The notes under the pieces are model-generated. The model worked only from the letters and a program-made list of their open reading frames with translations. It did no database searches and was not told where the DNA came from. A DNA stretch of 64,000 bases from Hippophae tibetana. Taxonomy: Eukaryota; Streptophyta; Magnoliopsida; Rosales; Elaeagnaceae. Shown piece by piece: positions 14,189 through 27,362 of the stretch. The stretch spans positions 37,939,169 through 38,003,168 of the forward strand of contig CM072805.1 of NCBI GenBank assembly GCA_037013495.1. Direction: 5' to 3'. The position numbers and the translations under genes are program-made. Each line of letters starts with the position of its first letter. The stretch's first letter is position 1.

Positions 14189-16309
14189 CTAGTAGCAACA
14201 ATTTCCGTTTTATTTTATTTTTATTTTTCCTGTCTATTGTGCAGAAGCATTTCAACAACAACCATCTAACAACTGGAGAGGAGTATTCAGTATTGCATCT
14301 TATTTCAACGAGATGTTGTCTGGAACAGAATGCTTTGTTCATGACAACCCATTAGTGCAGATTTTTCAGCAAAATTGATGCAAACCCAGATTTGTGAGTT
14401 CCTATTTCATAATTTGTTTATAAATTTTCTGTTTTTAAAGGACTTACTGACTAAATAATGCTTCAAAAATTTGGCATCTGTACAAAAATATCATCTTTTG
14501 GTGCAAGTTCTGCAAGCATTCTAACTTCTCATGCACATCCTTGTGGATATTTATATAAGAACATGTAGAATGGCATAGACTGGAAGCTCACATTAAAGTT
14601 GGGTTAGTAGCTCCAAACATTCATTTTTATTAGTTTATTAGGATATGAGGTTGATCTTTTAAACTGCTATTTGAAGGTATAGTAGAGAAGCACACGAAGG
14701 AGGTGTGGATAAAATAAGATCATTTGCGTTTTGTTTCTTCCAGCTTGCTTTCAGACAAGTGAGAGGGGAGAATGGTTCTTGACACATTGAAAGCATTTTA
14801 TACTTGGGGAATAAGAACTGAATACAATGCTTCTAGATTTCTGTTCTTCCCATGCATGAACCATGTAGTATCTGCGCATCTTTTTCCACCATTTCTCATG
14901 ATTTTGTTTATTCATGTACAAGGCATGCAAGAAATGTCTTCTTTTACCCTCATGATCCAAGCTGTTTTACCCTCACTTTTAATCTGTGAAAAATAATCTT
15001 TGACGGTTTCTTGAAGCAATATCTATCTACTTTGAGATTATAAGGTGAACTTTCTTGCATTTAGCTTTATGTTTTCTTGTGCAAATAGTAACTTTAGCTT
15101 CTAGTTTATTTGCTTAAGCCAAAACAATTCCTCCCCCCACCCCAAACCGTCATTTCTTTTTCCCATTTTATTATGGTGCCATTTCCATATCTTTTGTTTC
15201 TCTCATAACTTGTTTATGATTATGCCTGTGTTAGCTGACATCTGTCATATATTTATCCATTCAAAATCCAGTGACCCTATATATGAAATATTCCTCCTTT
15301 ATCCTTAAATCTTAATATTGATACGTTGAAATTAACTACTTTTTCACAAATGTCAGGTTTGAAATGGTAAGCGTGATGCTTTCATACTTATTCCTCGTAT
15401 CCTCCCACCATTCACCTCTTTTGCAGTTTGAAAATCAGATTTTTTGTCAAAAGTTCAAGATTTTGGGTGAATTGGAAAGTTCTTCAAATACTTTAATCAC
15501 CCGATGAAGGGAACTTTAAGCTGCTTATACCAAAAATAATCTCTAAATTCTTTGAAGATGTGGTTGGATGGAGATATTCTGGATTACAAAATTAATTGCG
15601 CAAGCATCTAATTGTGTGTTGCTTGATATATTTTCGTGTGTTAGATATGGGCTTATATGCATATCTACTACACTAGTGTTTGTGGTTGCCTCACTTGGAA
15701 ACTGTGCCATGTACCTCATGCAAAAGCACACTGAATGCAGTACAAATGCTAGTCTAGTTCGTTTCTGGTGCTTGTGGGATACTCTTTTTTCATTTTTGTC
15801 CTCGCCTGTGTAAGTAGCAGCCTTCTATGCTCTCTTGTAGGTATTTTTGGTACTACCTTTTTCTTTTGACTCTAATGCCACCGTAATTGTATAAATTAAA
15901 AATACTGAGTCTCGAATTATTAGTATGGAGGACAGAGTATAAGAAATCCATTTAAAAAAAATCTGAATTCTTGAGCTTAACCTTCAGCATGAATGTTATA
16001 TAAAAAAAAAACAGATCCCCCTTTCTTTTTCCTTATTTGGTTGGGCCAGAAGCTTTTGTTGCCAATTGATTGTTTACGATCCTATAGATCATCTACTTAG
16101 TAACTCTTGGATATTTGTAGTTGCTGTTGCTAATCCCCGTAGAGATTCTCCGATGGATCATTATTATTCTTGCTGGTGGTGCCTCATCGTCCTTTGTTGC
16201 CTTGAACCTGAAGTCTTACATTGAGGGGGATCTAACTATAGTGGTTGTTGCTGCATTCTTTTTTCAATTATCTTTGGCATTCTTTATCAAGGTTTGGTTC
16301 TTTCCATGA

Positions 16310-19073
16310 GGCTTCCTCAATGTGGTTTTGTGAATAGTAAATTGCAAAATAATTGTGTTTACTTTTTTGGGTATTAAGTTTAGTGCGCATGAAAGTGGAG
16401 TTAGACAGATTTATTTGAGTCCATCATAATGCAGTTATCCTGAAAATGAAGCAATAAGAACTATAGGATCAGATTGGGATCTAATTAGCACAAGTGTTGT
16501 ATTAGTTGGTTTGTATTTAGCCTACAGCTTTTTATAGTATTATTATTTTTTGTATATTGTTCAGAGCTTTTTCAGGTAATTGTATCAGAAGGAACAAGGT
16601 ATTTTCTTTCTTTTCCATTTTTCGGGGGATTGTGATTTTTTTTTTGGTTAGATAAATGATTTGCTTAGATTGCAGCGATAAGTTTGCATGTTATTTCTCT
16701 ATCGTAGAATAACAACATATTCTTCGGGAATAAAATGAGTATAAATTATCACCTGAATCTGATTGATCCCGAAAAAACATGCAATGTTTCTCTGTCATGT
16801 TATCTGTTATAAGTTAAATATCAAGTTTGTGATGAAATGTTTTTGCTCCCATATTTTTAGTAACAGTGGACACGTATGTAAATCTACTATAGAATTAGTA
16901 CGTTTTTGACTCTTAAATTGGAATTGTTTTTGTGGTGTGTGACTAGTGACTAGTGACTACCTTGTGTTCTAACCATTGAAGTTGAATGGCGGACGGATCT
17001 TGTCATGGCATATATAATAACTGAATCCTGTAAACGGAGGATTCTCAATCGTCCATTCTCTTTCCAACTTTTGTACTACTGACCGGCCGACTAGTTATCT
17101 CAATTTACTTTCCTGATTTCCAATCCATTTTTTAGACTGTGTACCATTATACCACTGAGATAATTTATTTGAGAAAATAACAAAATAAATTATTTTTAAA
17201 TTTATAATCATAAAAATAATCATTCGATTATTTTATATTTAATGTTGTTTAGTTAGATGATATTGTGAATTTTTTTAATAAATTTATTAGTCATTGGGTC
17301 ATGATTTTTGAAATATTAACAGTCACATGCAAAGCGAGTGACTTAGGAGAAAGAATCTGCCATACCAATCTCAAATTGATTCGTGTTGAGCAAAATGCCA
17401 ACTGAGTTACGTTGACTCTAGTAAGATAATGTAAAAAAAAAATTGATGATTTGTTCGCCGCATCTGAACGTTATTTTCCTCTTTCTCTTGGATGACATTA
17501 GATACGTAAAAATTGGGACTCCTTTCTAGCGATCGGATATTTTCCTTTTTGACGTTAAGCTACCCTTGATTTCGTCCACATACTCTGTTTAAGTCTCGTT
17601 AAAGTCATGATCTCCATTAGTCCATCCTTTTGCTTATTGAAAAAAAAAAGTCATTTCACGAAATATCCGTGTAAATGTAAGAGTGTATATGGACAAGTGG
17701 AAGAAAAACTTTTGTCCACGTGATACACCCTTTGTGGCATTTAGTCACCCAAAGTGATAATAACGAATGGTGAGAATTACTTCTTTTTACTCTTTTGGCA
17801 TTACATTGATGTACTATGTATTTAGATGGTATCAATCATTTAAGAAAAAAAAGGGAGGCTTTTTCTTCATCAAGTGAAGGGACTTGATTAAACCAGACAG
17901 TAAAAAAGTTATATTGACGAACCAAAAAGAGAGTATAAAGTAAAGTAAATATGGGATATTATTTGGAATCTGAATATGTTCGAAACCTTCACATGCAAGA
18001 CTAGAGTGATTAAGTCTCTGACCCACCCATGTTACATGGATCTATTATTACATTTATTAGTCACCCATGTTTGTCGTGTCTACCAGGTGTCCTCCATATA
18101 TCACCATACATATATATTCTACTCGATAAAATATTTACATGCCACTAATTTTTAATGATTTCCGAAGATGACCTTATATGATCTTACATGGAGGCATTAT
18201 ATTGGAGAAAGTGAAGGAGATGATGCAAAGACTCGGGTGTTATTTAGCCCATACTCTTTAGTATCATTAAATTATCTTTCATTTTTTTTATGTACTTCAC
18301 GTTTTAAATTAGTAATAAAAATAACACCAATATTTAATTTATTATAAAAGTGTGTTTAATTCGATTAACATTTTATTTATATCATATAGGACATTTTTAT
18401 TCATATAATTAGTTTTCTAATAATACATTTCATCATTTTTTTTAACAATGACATAAATATTAATAAAACTAAACATTGTGTCAATTTAACAATAAATTTA
18501 ATGGTGGTGTTAATTATTAGTTCATCTCTTCCTTCTGTAAATAATATGCCTTCTTTTTCTTCTCTATTATATGCTCAGATAATCTTTCTCTCCAATTACA
18601 AAAATATATTTTTAATTGATATATTCAGTTAATAATAGTCGGTTATAAATCAGTAATAATTTTTACACAATTTAATTATATTTCTTATTTTTTAATATTT
18701 ATTTAAAAATATATTTAATTATTTAAAAAAATTAAATATTAACATAGTTATTACTTTATTATTTTATTTAAAATCTTAATATTAATTTTTAATTTTTATT
18801 AAACATAATTTCAATATTATAATAGCTATTATTTTATTATTAAGATTATTAATTAAAATAATAATTATTTTTTATAAATAATTATAATTTTAACTATCTA
18901 ACCGATACATGCGATAAATATCTATGAGCTGAATAGAAAATAGTGAACTGAATTCAAAAGCGAACCCTATCAGAATCAGCGTGATATAAATTGCGGGTTT
19001 CGAGTCGCCTCGTTCAAATTTGGAGTAAGCTGGAGACTTGGACTTAATAGGCCCCGACTTTACTTTGTCAAAT
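16310..19073. other. Intergenic region and P5CS promoter
   Basis: No gene is supported. A CACGTG core lies at 17717-17722 within CCACGTGATAC, about 1.35 kb upstream of the P5CS start. It is ABRE-like, but distant and unproven. From 18250 to 18890 the sequence is almost pure A/T. The last 180 bases are more balanced and probably hold the P5CS leader. Confidence 0.5.
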
Positions 19074-22000
19074 ATGGAAGACATGGATCGTTCTCGAGAT
19101 TTGATCAAAGATGCTAAGCGCATCGTCGTTAAGGTATCTCACATTCTATCGTTTTCCGATGTTCTCATCTTTTTTTCTTTAACATAATTTAAGCACTATT
19201 TATGTTTGAATTAATCATATCATCTTAATATAATTGAATTGCATCTTTTTTCATATCATAAAATTGGACCTTTCTTCTTTCAGCTCACAGCACCAAAAAA
19301 AAATATACATGCATGGAATTTTCTGAAGCTTTTATTGAAGCTGTTCCGCTTTAATGTGTTTCTTTATCTTAAAGAAATAATTTTGAAGGATACCGGTCCA
19401 TCCATTTCAAATGGCCTGTTTGATCGTTTATGAGACTTTTTATTTTGATTTATTGGTGGATTCCTTTAAACTTTACTGATGCTCGTAATTGTATTAGTTT
19501 CTAATGTCTGGTTATTTTAGGCTTTGAAAAAGGATCAAAATAAAAGTGCAATTTTTGTAATTTTATTGTCTCTCTTGTTGTACAGGGGAAAGTTTGGTGG
19601 GTTCCTCTCTCTCGTTTGGGAATCAAATTTGAAAATTAAAAAATGACTTCTATTTTTTTTCTTCCTTATTTCGTTTCTGCAATACTGAAAATAGTGTAAG
19701 AAATGATAAATGATGACCTTTTGATCCGTAGTGTAACTAGGGAATATTACTTTGACTGATTTGTTCTCGGTGCTTCATTTCATTGAAGGTTGGGACAGCA
19801 GTTGTTACTCGAGGTGATGGAAGATTAGCTCTTGGAAGGCTTGGTCAACTTTGCGAGCAGGTGTGCTATACACATACACTAGTTTTTTTTTTTTTGGCAT
19901 GTAAAGTTTGTATGAATCTGATTTGTATTTTCGATAGAGGAATTCCTAGGTGTTAAACGTTATACATGAAAATATAATTTCAACGTTAAATTTTAAAATG
20001 AAATGCAGATTAAAGAATTAAACTCTCAAGGATATGAGGTCATTTTGGTGTCATCAGGTGCAGTTGGCCTTGGTCGCCAAAGGCTTAGATACAGGAAATT
20101 GGTCAACAGCAGGTTTCTACCATGCCCGGATGACTGGCGTCTCTGCTTCTTCAAACATTCTTAGACCATTTAAGATATAAAGATATGTCTCTAAAAGTTG
20201 TCTTTTTACAATTTCCATAATGATTTGTTATCACGGTTTTGTAGCTTTGCTGATCTTCAAAAACCACAAGTTGAAATTGACGGGAAGGCATGTGCTGCAG
20301 TTGGACAAAATTGCCTTATGGCGCTTTATGACACATTGTTTAGTCAGGTGGTTAAGGTCTTACAATTTATGAGGATTTAACTTGTATCCTTTTAGTTCTT
20401 GCCTGTATGGTTGGTCGATGCCATTCTAAAGTCTTTTTATTTCCCTGCTCATTTATTTAACTCCCCCCCCAACCTTGCAGCTTGATGTCACATCAGCTCA
20501 GCTTCTTGTAACGGATCAAGATTTTAGGGATAAAGAATTTAGAAAACAACTAAGCGAAACTGTGAAGTCGTTGTTATCTTTGAAGGTCATTCCTATATTC
20601 AATGAAAATGATGCAGTAAGCACTAGAAAAGCTCCTTATGAGGTATGCTACCTATCTTTCTCTTGTTTTCCTTAAGAGTATGCTGACAGCACCTTTACTT
20701 AAGAAATTGGAGAAATATACTTTACTATGTGGATCCAGAGGAAAATATAAAATAAAATCTATGGACGAGATTCTGTAAACCCATCGCCATGGAAGGACAA
20801 GAATTATGAAGAGTGAAATTAGACAGATTTATTGGAGATAGATTTGAGTAAACACCTTTTCTGTAGCCCAGGGAAAAACATATTAGGAGAAAGGAAATAA
20901 GAACAAGGTTACGGGGTTTGATACTTTTTGTATAATCACCTTCTTTGTTAGATAGACTTTGTTGAGTAAAATTGTTCTACAATTTTGTTTCTCAAGAGCT
21001 TCCGTGCTCTTCTGATAACTATATATCAATAAATTTAATAACTGAAGCACAAAAGTCAAGGTATTACTGATTTAGTTATTCTCAGATCTAATTAAACTTC
21101 ATTAAAAGGTCTAAGCATGCATCGTGATATTATTTTAATAGATTAAACTACCAGTATTTGTTTTTCCCACCGAAAGCCTATCAATATCTATTCAAAGGAT
21201 ACCAGAATGATACCTTAGATTGGGAAATCATTGCATGTTTTCTATAAGTGACAGGTAGCAGATTGTTCCTTGACTTCTGATCTTGTTATAATCTTAATTT
21301 GACTTTTGGGGCTGTCCTAGGAAAAAACCTCATTTATTGAATTTATCCTAGAACTCTGTTCTGAGGTTTTTAAAGTTTAGTAATTTACTATATAATATGC
21401 TCATATTCAGTTTTGACTTTGAAAATTTTGCAGGATTCTTCTGGTATATTTTGGGATAATGATAGTTTGGCGGCTCTACTGGCTTTAGAGCTTAAGGCTG
21501 GTCTTCTTGTTCTATTGAGTGATGTAGATGGTCTGTACAGTGGCCCACCAAGTGATCCGAATTCAAAGCTTATCCATACATACATTAAGGAAAAGCATCA
21601 AAGTGAAATCACATTTGGAGACAAATCTAGATTGGGAAGGGGGGGTATGACTGCAAAAGTGAAAGCGGCTGTCAATGCTTGTTATGCCGGAATTCCAGTT
21701 GTTATTACCAGGTATAAAAAGCTCTTATGTACCACTTGGTTCAATTTAAAGCTTTTCAAATTCAAAGTATTGCCTATTTAGGTTCAAAAGCTTAAAATTC
21801 AAAAATCAACGTCTTTTATTGGAAGAAACCTTAATTCCTGAGTTGTTGAAATTGAGGTGTGGGAGAGATAGACCTTTACAAGTCTGCCTCTTCCTTTACT
21901 TCTTCTCTTGAAATTTCAATGTGTGAGATTCCAAGTTTCAGATCTAATTAACTATAAGCTGTTAGTAATAGGTCCCTGCAATTATCTTTTTGTTTATTTT

Positions 22001-25000
22001 TGAAGTGGGTTTGCTGCTGACAATATAATTAAAGTCCTCCAAGGACAGCGTATTGGTACCCTATTTCATCAAGATGCACATTTGTGGGTTCCATTAAAAG
22101 AAATTGGTGCACGTGAGATGGCAGTTGGAGCCAGGGAAAGTTCCAGAAGACTTCAGGTATATATGATTCACGTGCTCTAGTTAAAAAAAATTGTCGTTAA
22201 TTTGTTTTTCCCTCTATCTTTGTAGGCATTTGTTGAGTTTGTAACTTCTTCGTAATGTATATATTGTTATTTATTAGCATGATTTACTTGGTAATATCTT
22301 AATTCTACAGGCTTTATCTTCCCAAGAAAGGAAAAAGATTTTGCTTGATGTAGCAGATGCTCTAGAAGCAAATGAAAAACTGATCAGTGCTGAAAACGAA
22401 GCTGATGTTGCTGCTGCACAGCAGGAAGGATATGAAAAATCGCTGATATCTCGGTTGGCTCTAAAACCTGGAAAGGTATTAGCCCAGCAAGTATTAAACT
22501 CATTTTATTTCCAGTCCAATGTTCTTGCTTGAAAAGAGAAGAAAATTGTACTCTTGGATAATGCTCATAGTGCATTGTGTTTCTTTTTTTTCATTTGAAA
22601 TTATGTCCAGTTCCTCTTAGCTTTTCTAAATTACTTTTATTTAATACTTAACAGATTAAAAGCCTAGCAAACTCTATCCGCACACTTGCTAACATGGAAG
22701 AACCAATTGGCCGTGTTTTGAAGAAAACTGAGGTAATGGGAAGAAATGCAGGATGATTATTTCTTAATTGTACTAAAAAATAAAAATATGTGAAAGAGAA
22801 ATGGTCTTTATTTGATGTCATATTGATCATTGAATGCCTCATTATTACTCTTTCTTATAGCTTGCAGATGGACTTGTCTTGGAGAAAACGTCAAGTCCCT
22901 TGGGTGTTCTTCTGATTGTTTTTGAATCTCGTCCTGATGCTTTAGTGCAGGTAAATGCCTCTAGTTTGGACAACTAGAATCTTCATGGGATCCATGTTAT
23001 CTGGATTAGTATTTTAAATAGTGTTGTGTCAAATATTTACAATTACTTTGCCTTTGAGAGGGAATTGTGGGACAGAACTAGCAAAACTATTTTTTTTTCC
23101 TGTAATTTGGCTTGGATCTGTTTGCAGCTCCATACTTTGGTAATGGCCTGCATTTTCTGTTTTTTTATTCTTTCCTAGCTTAGGTTATCCTTCTCATTGT
23201 TGACTTGGTTTTGTGTATGATTTAAATAGATAGCGTCACTGGCTATCAGAAGTGGAAATGGACTTCTTTTGAAAGGAGGAAAGGAGGCCAAGCGATCAAA
23301 TGCAGTTCTGCACAAGGTTTGCTTTCCTCAATTTATTTGAATGTTCCAGAATGTAGCCTGCGCTTTTATTTTGTTCTTACTACAGAATTTTCTGAACTAA
23401 CACAAGTTAAGTTTCATAGGTTATAACCGGGGCCATCCCAAATAGTATTGGTGGAAAGCTAATTGGGCTTGTGACTTCAAGAGAGGATATTCCTGATCTG
23501 CTTAAGGTGAACTAAGAATAGTAATATATTCACCTATCTGTAACTAAAAATGATGCTGTTGGGACTGAAAATTGATATTTATATGGCAGCTAGATGATGT
23601 GATTGATCTTGTGATTCCAAGAGGCAGTAATAAGCTGGTCTCTCAAATCAAGAATACTACTAAGATTCCCGTGTTGGGTCATGCTGGTAATATGTTTCGC
23701 ACTTGGCACTTATTGTATACTTCTTTGGAACTTCTTTGACATAATGTTGGCCTTTTGAGCAAGGCATCAAGTCTATATTGTAGTAAATGAGCCAACTGAA
23801 TTGTTTCCTCTTCAGATGGAATCTGCCACGTATATGTTGATAAATCTGCTAACATGGACATAGCAAAGCGAATAGTCTTTGATGCCAAAATAGATTATCC
23901 AGCAGCCTGTAATGCGATGGTAATATACCTACTATAGTCAACAATGAAATGAAATTACTTGTTATAATGTTTGACAGCTCTTATGGAAATTCGCTCTCAA
24001 TTTATCTTTATTTGTTGCTTATTGTTAATTTAGCTTGGTTTCTTATTTGTGTTTTCTGTTCTCAGGAGACACTTCTTGTTCATAAGGACTTGGTGCATGA
24101 CAACAGACTCAATGAGCTAATTGTTGAGCTTCGGGCTGAGGGTATATTTTATTTATGACTATAAAAACAGTAGACTTTCAAGAACAATTTGGTATATTCC
24201 TTACCTTCTATTCTGATGTCTTTGTCTGAACTATGAAGCCTGGGAATCTTCTTTATATGCCACTAGATACAGCCCATAGTTCTTTTCCAATTTTTCAACT
24301 ATGGACAAACTTAATTCTTGGAAATATGTTCTGTTGCTAAGACTCGTTTAACTGATTGTTCTAATACTGGTCATCTTATCCATTCCTTGTTTGCTAGGAA
24401 ATGTGTTTAGTGGTTAAATGGAGAAAAAATATTGCAATCTGGACATACATGAAACTGAGTTTTGTATATAATATAAAACGTGTTCTGTACATTTCCAGTA
24501 ATTAAGAAAAACTATTCAGTGAAACATGTTAGAGTGAGCTGAAGTCTGTGAGTGTCTTTTTGCAGGTGTTACTTTGTATGGTGGACCAAAAGCTAGTTCC
24601 TTGCTACACTTTCCAGAGGCACGATCGTTTCATCATGAGTACAGCTCATTGGCGTGCACTCTGGAGTTTGTAGATGATGTTAACGCTGCCATTGATCATA
24701 TACACCAACATGGAAGGTATGTTCGCTTCTTTATTTAGGATAAAGCATGATAGTTTTCAGAGCAATTTATGTCGTCCCTCCAACCCTGTTCCACAGCAAC
24801 CTGATTCTGAATATACAAGTTGGCCAGGTTGTGATTCAAAATCCTTAAAAAAATTCTAGAACTTGATTGGATTGAATCGGCTCCAGTTGGAGGGGTTAAC
24901 TGGTTTGGGATCAGAGCTGTGTGAAACCTATCCAACCAATCTCCTAGCAAAGGGCTAACTACTTGTTTGGTTTTCTAGTCCTTATTTTTTCCTTTCCTTG

Positions 25001-26107
25001 GCAGCTCACACACTGAGTGTATCATTGCAGAAGACCACGAAGTTGTGGAAGCTTTCCTATGTCAGGTCGATAGGTAGTAATGCCTAACCTGTCTGATATT
25101 TAAAATTTACATCTCATTGGCTTGGTTGATGTCATTATAAAAGCTTTCTTGATTTGCTATCAATATACAAGATTTCATACTGACCATTTGGTTTTACATC
25201 AATCATATTCTTTGATTTTTGCATCACAAATCAAAAGAGAACACTAACTATCTTTCATATACATTTTCAGTGCGGCTATTTTCCACAATGCAAGCACAAG
25301 ATTTTGTGATGGTGCACGATTTGGACTTGGTGCGGAGGTATATATATATATAAATGTATTTTAAATATTTCTATTTGAAAATTTAGCCAATATAGTGAAG
25401 ATCACATCATGTTTGTGGTTCTCTTTAATTGCCCAACAGGTTGGGATAAGCACGAGTCGGATTCATGCTCGAGGACCTGTAGGAGTTGAGGGATTGTTAA
25501 CAACTCGATGGTACTAACCACCGACCTCTCTTTTATACATGTATTTGAAGACTTGAAAATCTACATGCTCTGAATTCCAATTACTTAGGTTTTAATAAGA
25601 CTTTCAAGTTTGTTAGCTCTGTTTTGTTATTAATATTGCAAACCATCGATGTGATACAAGTATCCAGTTTATCGTTGAATTGCAACAATGGGTGTCTTAG
25701 AAAGCTATCAGTAATTTTTATTTAGAATTGATAAAAATTGACAGAACCAAAAGCATTTGTCATTTATAGATGGGAGTAGGATAACAAAGAGCGTCTTGTC
25801 AGTATGGTGAGTTATATGGAATTGGTTGGAATCCAGTGGAGGGTTTTATATTTGCTTCGCAGCATTCGTGTCATTGAATTTATAGTGATGATCATATTAA
25901 TATAATCAATTATTCTTGTATTAAGGAAAATTGTGCAACACTGCCTACGACTTTGTATTTGATGTGAATAATAAAATGTTATATAGCAAGCACAATTAAT
26001 ACTGCCTTCTTACTTGTAATCCCAGGATCCTCCGAGGAAATGGACAGGTGGTGGATGGTGATAAAGGTGTGGTCTATACACACAAGGACCTACCAATTGA
26101 GTCGTAA
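19074..26107 (+). CDS. P5CS: Delta-1-pyrroline-5-carboxylate synthase (bifunctional)
   Basis: Twenty exons join into 2154 nt, giving 717 aa, the length of plant P5CS. Exon ends: 19074-19133, 19789-19860, 20009-20112, 20245-20347, 20481-20642, 21434-21711, 22006-22156, 22311-22475, 22655-22732, 22861-22950, 23230-23316, 23420-23506, 23590-23686, 23816-23919, 24066-24141, 24566-24716, 25005-25073, 25271-25337, 25440-25510, 26026-26107. All introns are GT-AG. Residues 1 to about 290 are the glutamate 5-kinase domain ([24 protein letters not shown]). About 300-717 is the gamma-glutamyl-phosphate reductase domain, with catalytic Cys543 in AACNAM. The enzyme uses ATP and NADPH to turn glutamate into P5C, the committed step of proline synthesis. 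Phe128 in DQDFRD, equivalent to the residue tied to proline feedback inhibition in Vigna, is retained. A polyadenylation signal AATAAA lies at 26276. Stress-type induction is known for the family and not shown here. Confidence 0.98.
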
Positions 26108-27362
26108 GCCTGTCAAGACAATCACAAATATCCTGCAAGTGTTTCCCTCCTCTCCTTGAGCTATTATTTAAAGGAGAAGATAATGATAGGTAGAGCAAAT
26201 AATATGTTGCCTTATATCTTCTATTTCCCCTTCCATTTTATTGTAACTTAATATTTATGTAGCTCTTCTTGAATGAATAAATTTAGTGTAATTTCCCTCT
26301 CCCGTGTCCTTTTGGCTTGATAGTAATCATCATATCTTTTTAGGTTTTAGGTAGTTTATCCATTTTACCCATTGTTAAGCCACCGTCTTGTCTTAGTTAA
26401 CAAAAGATTATTTTTGGCGGAGGTATTGCTATATGTTTCTGATTTTAGGTAAACATCAATATGAAACAAAGACCCAAAGAAGCTGGAGTCTGCAGGTCTT
26501 ATCATCTGATTTAAGACGTTAGTTTCGTGTTGGTATCATCTGATTTATACATAAAAGTGTAACCTTCTTGGTCTCATCCGCAAAGTAATCTTAGCTTTTT
26601 AATTTTAAAATTAATATGGTATGATTCACATGGTTGGCTACATCTTAGTCAACATTTCCTGCATTTGATGTTTTCTTTCGGGGCCAGCCAGCAACTTGAT
26701 GCCAATATAATACAATCAATGAACCATTGTAAATAGAAAAAGCTCACACCAGACAATCCAGAGATAATTAGTACACCTGATACCCGACAGCCACTGTATA
26801 AACAAAAATAGATTGACTTATAAATCCACGTCGCTTATACATTCCCTATTATATATATATATATATATTTTTATAAAATGTACGATGTAAGATGAAATGA
26901 TTACGTGATCATTTTTAATAAAGTATGGATTGATATTACCCACTATTTGTTAAAAGTTTTTTAATAAATATACAGCTGTACAGTTCTGAGTATTATATCT
27001 TGCCAGTTTGGGACTGGACTTTTCACTTTATAAATTCATGAACTATGCTGCAAATACATGAGATAGCAAAGTCAGATATGTCACCGAAATGTTTAAAATT
27101 AATACATTCATTAAATACTTGGCCCTTTAATATTGTCACAGATACTCGGCACAAAAAAAAAACTTAAATTATTTAAGTAAACTAAAGATTAATATTTCAC
27201 AACAATAACGTTCAATGAAGATCCCGACTTCTTAACCCTCGTCAAAGATTAACCAAAGCAGTAAAAATTAACGTTCAAATTCTAAACAATGGAGGAAATA
27301 AGAACAAAAGCATTTAGACATAATAACCAACCAACTAACTCTCCAAAAAGATCCTACTGAAT
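26108..27362. other. Convergent intergenic region between P5CS and GDP-mannose pyrophosphorylase
   Basis: Contains the 3' untranslated regions of both converging genes and a short TA microsatellite near 26850-26868. No gene, RNA or further structured repeat is visible. Confidence 0.6.

Larger units (their letters stand above)
13132..16309 (+). pseudogene. Non-processed pseudogene of a Yip1-domain (YIPF1/2-like) Golgi membrane protein
   Basis: Five exon relics keep Yip1-family sequence in order: about 13132-13183 (AVVNDDKE region), 13291-13371 (ANMQTFPPANGGDK), 14245-14393 (SNNWRGVFSIASYFN ... KIDANPDL), 15645-15809 (ISTTLVFVVASLGN ... NASLVRFWC) and 16121-16309 (IPVEILRWIIII, SSSFVALNLKSY, then WFFP and stop). 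NPDLYG plus the following membrane segments match the YIPF1/2 arrangement. Splice sites at 14394/15644 and 15810/16120 are canonical and in phase, so this is not a retrocopy. Lesions: frame broken between the first two relics (splice at 13184/13290 leads to a stop); donor after 13371 not GTAAG-like; frameshift after 14309; in-frame TGA at 14342-14344; one-base shift near 14365; roughly 35 codons (two membrane segments) missing in the fourth relic; one base lost near 15780. The intact family cycles between ER and Golgi with Rab proteins. Transcription could persist, but a normal protein cannot. Confidence 0.8.

Noticed and set aside
14751..14996. Overlapping open frames on both strands
   Set aside because: They fall in the intron between YIPF exon relics 14393 and 15645 and show no family features on either strand.
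17330..17425. tRNA- or SINE-like sequence on the minus strand (TAACTCAGTTGGCA)
   Set aside because: It resembles an A box, but no convincing B box or cloverleaf stems are present and no poly-A or T tail is seen.
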